Below, piece by piece: positions 36,730-38,813 of a DNA stretch of 38,813 nucleotides. Where the stretch lies: positions 1 to 38,813 of the forward strand of contig QIDK01000130.1 in assembly GCA_003228405.1 (NCBI GenBank), in the 5' to 3' direction. Made by a program: the position numbers and the translations under genes. Source of the stretch: Gammaproteobacteria bacterium. GTDB taxonomy: Bacteria; Pseudomonadota; Gammaproteobacteria; SZUA-229. The notes below the pieces were generated by a model. That model did not search any database. It was not told the origin of the DNA and was given only the letters and a program-made list of their open reading frames with translations. Positions within the stretch are counted from its first letter, which is position 1. The number at the start of each line of letters is the position of its first letter.

Positions 36730-37686
36730 ATGGATTCCCCTCCCCATACCATGACCCTTACCGAACTGAAATATATTGTTGCCGTAGCCCAGCACAAGCA
36801 CTTTAGCCGCGCGGCCAAATCCTGTTTTGTCAGCCAGCCCACCCTGAGTCTGGGAATTAAAAAACTGGAAGCTGAACTGGAACTCACTATTTTTGAACGC
36901 CAGGCTCGTAATGAGCTGCGCATTACAGAACAGGGGGCACTGATTATTGAACAGGCTCAAAATGTGCTAGATCAGGCATCTCAGCTAAAAACCCTGGCCC
37001 AGTCCCAGCAAGCCCCACTGGCAACACCCCTTCGATTTGGTGCCATCTACACCATAGCACCCTACTTATTACCCGAACTTATTCCTCTATTACACCAGCG
37101 GGCACCTCAAATGCAATTGCGGCTGGAAGAAAACTTTACCGCCGTACTCGCTGAGCAATTAAAACAGGGCAAACTGGATGTGATTCTCATTGCACTGCCT
37201 TTTAATGAACCGAATATTGTTACCCAGGCGGTTTATGATGAGCCATTTGAAGTGGTTATCCCCACGGGCCATCACTGGCACCAGCGCCAGCAAATTGAAG
37301 CGAATGAACTGGCCCAGGAAAACCTGTTATTACTCGGGCCTGGCCACTGTTTTAGAGACCAGGTGTTACAGTCCTGCCCGGATTGCAACTCCTCAGGCAA
37401 TTTACAGCAAAGCCTGGCTGGTGGTTCACTGGAAACCATCCGTTATATGGTCGCCAGTGGCTCAGGTATCACCGTGCTACCTTCCAGCTGCAGACAAAAA
37501 GCGGGAAACAGCTCACTGATTAAAATGATCCCGTTTACACAGCCCGCACCGCAGCGTCGCGTAGCACTCGCCTGGCGCAAAAGCTTTGCCCGCCCGGAAG
37601 CCATTGAGGTACTACGCCAGCAGATTTTAAAATGCTCGCTTAGCGGAGTTGTTATGTTGCCGGATGAAATTATGCAAAGCCCATAA
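36730..37686 (+). CDS. oxyR: LysR-type peroxide regulator, OxyR-like
   Basis: OxyR senses hydrogen peroxide through a disulfide. The N-terminal helix-turn-helix (LTELKYIVAVAQHKHFSRAA and SCFVSQPTLSLGIKKLEAEL) matches OxyR proteins. The effector domain has GHCFRDQVLQSC, with C207 and C216 in the nine-residue spacing of the C199-C208 pair of E. coli OxyR. A third Cys (C219) follows. The family usually starts at MTLTELKYI (ATG 36751), seven codons inside the first ATG, but only weak ribosome binding sequence precedes either. It is divergent from the chemoreceptor gene and converges with the hybrid kinase gene 35 bases beyond its stop. Confidence 0.88.
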   Translation: MDSPPHTMTLTELKYIVAVAQHKHFSRAAKSCFVSQPTLSLGIKKLEAELELTIFERQARNELRITEQGALIIEQAQNVLDQASQLKTLAQSQQAPLATPLRFGAIYTIAPYLLPELIPLLHQRAPQMQLRLEENFTAVLAEQLKQGKLDVILIALPFNEPNIVTQAVYDEPFEVVIPTGHHWHQRQQIEANELAQENLLLLGPGHCFRDQVLQSCPDCNSSGNLQQSLAGGSLETIRYMVASGSGITVLPSSCRQKAGNSSLIKMIPFTQPAPQRRVALAWRKSFARPEAIEVLRQQILKCSLSGVVMLPDEIMQSP

Positions 37687-37721
37687 TTCCCCGGCCCACT
37701 GAAATAAAGATAAAGATTGTT

Positions 37722-38813
37722 TTAGTGTTTGTGATCCAGCAATCCCCTGATGCTCTTTAACAAAGTACTGGAATGATAAGGCTTATGCAGCTGCTGATAA
37801 GAACGGCCATCCTGCGACTGTTGTTCATTGTAACCACTGGCAATTAGTATTTTAACCTGTGGATATTCTTCTGACACCCGAGACGCCAGTTGATAGCCAT
37901 TCATTCCCGGCATAATTACATCGGCTAACATCAGTTTAATATTTTTTGTGGCCAGAATTTTTAAGGCCTCTGCAGAATCTTGCGCACACTCTACCTGATA
38001 ATTATGCATGCTGAGAATTTCCTTAACCAGTTCGCGCAGTGCCGGCTCATCATCTACTACCAGAATTGTTTCATTTTTGATGGTGGCTGGAAAAACACTA
38101 TTATTCGTCAGGCAGCATTCACCATCAAGCTGTTCATTATACCTGGGAATATAGATAATTATTTGCGTTCCCCTGTCAGCCTCAGAGATAACCTGAATTT
38201 CGCCTTTAGACTGTTGTACAAATCCATAAACCTGACTCAAACCCAACCCTGTTCCTTCCGCTCCCCTGGTGGTAAAAAAAGGCTCAAATATTTTATTTTT
38301 AATTTCAGAGGATATGCCGGTGCCCGTATCGGTTAGTGACAGGCGAACATAGTCACCGGCAGGAATGGAAAGTCGTAAATCATTATCTTCTTTAAGCAAA
38401 CAGTTTTGTGTGCTGATTGTCAGTTTACCGCTCTCTGCAATAGCATGCATAGAGTTAAAACACATATTTACAATCGCATCGACCAGCATTGCTTCATCAA
38501 TGCAGACATTCCATAAATGTTTTTCATGCTCTATTACCAGTTCAATTCTTGCGGTCAGCGTTTTTTCCAGCATCAGCTGATTCTGTTGTAAAAGGCTATT
38601 GATATCACAGGGTTTCTTTTCAGAGGGTTGCTTGCGAGCAAATGACAGTAATTTTGAAGTGAGTGTTTTAGCACGATTTCCCGCTGAATTTATCTGCTCG
38701 GCATAGCGGCTTAACTGAGGGTCATGCGCCAGTTTTTCCTGCAGTAATTCTGTATAACCTAAAATAACCCCCAGCACATTATTAAAGTCATGAGCAATAC
38801 CACCGGTAAGCTG
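37722..38813 (-). CDS. Hybrid histidine kinase, 5' end cut by the window
   Basis: The reading frame is open to the window edge, so the N-terminal sensor is not visible. The part present (363 codons) starts QLTGGIAHDFNNVLGVILGY, a HisKA domain with the acceptor His in AHDFNN, followed by an N-box (DAIVNMCFNSMHAI), a TGTGIS G1 box, a GLGLSQVYGFVQQS G2 box and a C-terminal receiver domain with VVDDEPALREL and acceptor Asp in LADVIMPGMNG. A start at 38777 (GTG) would cut the HisKA domain, so it is not a true start. The HDFNN class is often PAS-linked. No cognate regulator is adjacent. Confidence 0.9.
   Translation of the reverse strand, partial: QLTGGIAHDFNNVLGVILGYTELLQEKLAHDPQLSRYAEQINSAGNRAKTLTSKLLSFARKQPSEKKPCDINSLLQQNQLMLEKTLTARIELVIEHEKHLWNVCIDEAMLVDAIVNMCFNSMHAIAESGKLTISTQNCLLKEDNDLRLSIPAGDYVRLSLTDTGTGISSEIKNKIFEPFFTTRGAEGTGLGLSQVYGFVQQSKGEIQVISEADRGTQIIIYIPRYNEQLDGECCLTNNSVFPATIKNETILVVDDEPALRELVKEILSMHNYQVECAQDSAEALKILATKNIKLMLADVIMPGMNGYQLASRVSEEYPQVKILIASGYNEQQSQDGRSYQQLHKPYHSSTLLKSIRGLLDHKH

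Noticed and set aside
38365-38580. 71-aa open frame antisense to the hybrid kinase
   Set aside because: It lies wholly within the kinase gene on the opposite strand; a shadow.

Overview
The window looks like a chromosomal piece of an AT-rich gammaproteobacterium that fixes CO2 by the Calvin cycle. Two things point to this group. One is the bank of gammaproteobacterial-type housekeeping genes: slyD, prmB-aroC with a neighbouring MFS gene, epmB/efp/epmA, parC/parE, purT, ilvD and a FimX-like protein. The other is a form IA-type RuBisCO with CbbQ/CbbO activase and a divergent cbbR, with no carboxysome gene in view. This is the gene set usually found in chemolithoautotrophic (often sulfur-oxidising) gammaproteobacteria, but no energy-metabolism gene is present here to confirm that.

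Layout. Positions 1-9.5 kb hold single housekeeping genes: a HisN-type phosphatase, slyD, an MFS transporter, aroC, a receiver-kinase protein, prmB, a truncated PCu(A)C copper-protein remnant with a Cys/Met tail, psd, yaaA, a DUF924 gene and a decayed ATPase fragment. Positions 9.5-18.2 kb hold the carbon-fixation cluster: cbbR facing away from cbbL-cbbS, a 104-aa unknown protein, cbbQ, cbbO, a 117-aa unknown protein, and a class II aldolase carrying an extra C-terminal Dabb-like domain. Positions 18.4-22.4 kb hold a c-di-GMP pair, a FimX-like REC-PAS-GGDEF-EAL protein with degenerate active sites and a protein with a PilZ-like signature that appears split by a long insertion. Positions 22.5-25.2 kb hold the complete EF-P beta-lysylation set. 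Positions 25.3-31.2 kb hold topoisomerase IV (parC and parE) with a TlpA-like thioredoxin and a secreted unknown protein between them. Positions 31.5-38.8 kb hold purT, ilvD, a chemoreceptor, an OxyR-type regulator and a hybrid histidine kinase cut by the window end.

The intergenic spaces are unusually rich in repeats. One family of composite inverted repeats, whose arms carry the core CCGCAAATGAACGC, occurs five times clearly and once in diverged form. Two good copies lie inside the cbb cluster. Other families are a GGGGCTTCAGCCCC hairpin repeat present as two direct copies, a TTCCCACGC hairpin pair nested inside one inverted repeat, a period-7 GACTTAC repeat flanking ilvD on both sides, and a palindromic repeat that lies across the apparent 5' end of the tlpA-like gene.

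The most interesting leads are the aldolase-Dabb fusion and the two small unknown proteins of the cbb cluster, the split PilZ protein next to FimX, the truncated PCu(A)C protein with a CGAGKCG tail, and the composite repeat family. No CRISPR array, tRNA, rRNA or complete insertion sequence was seen.
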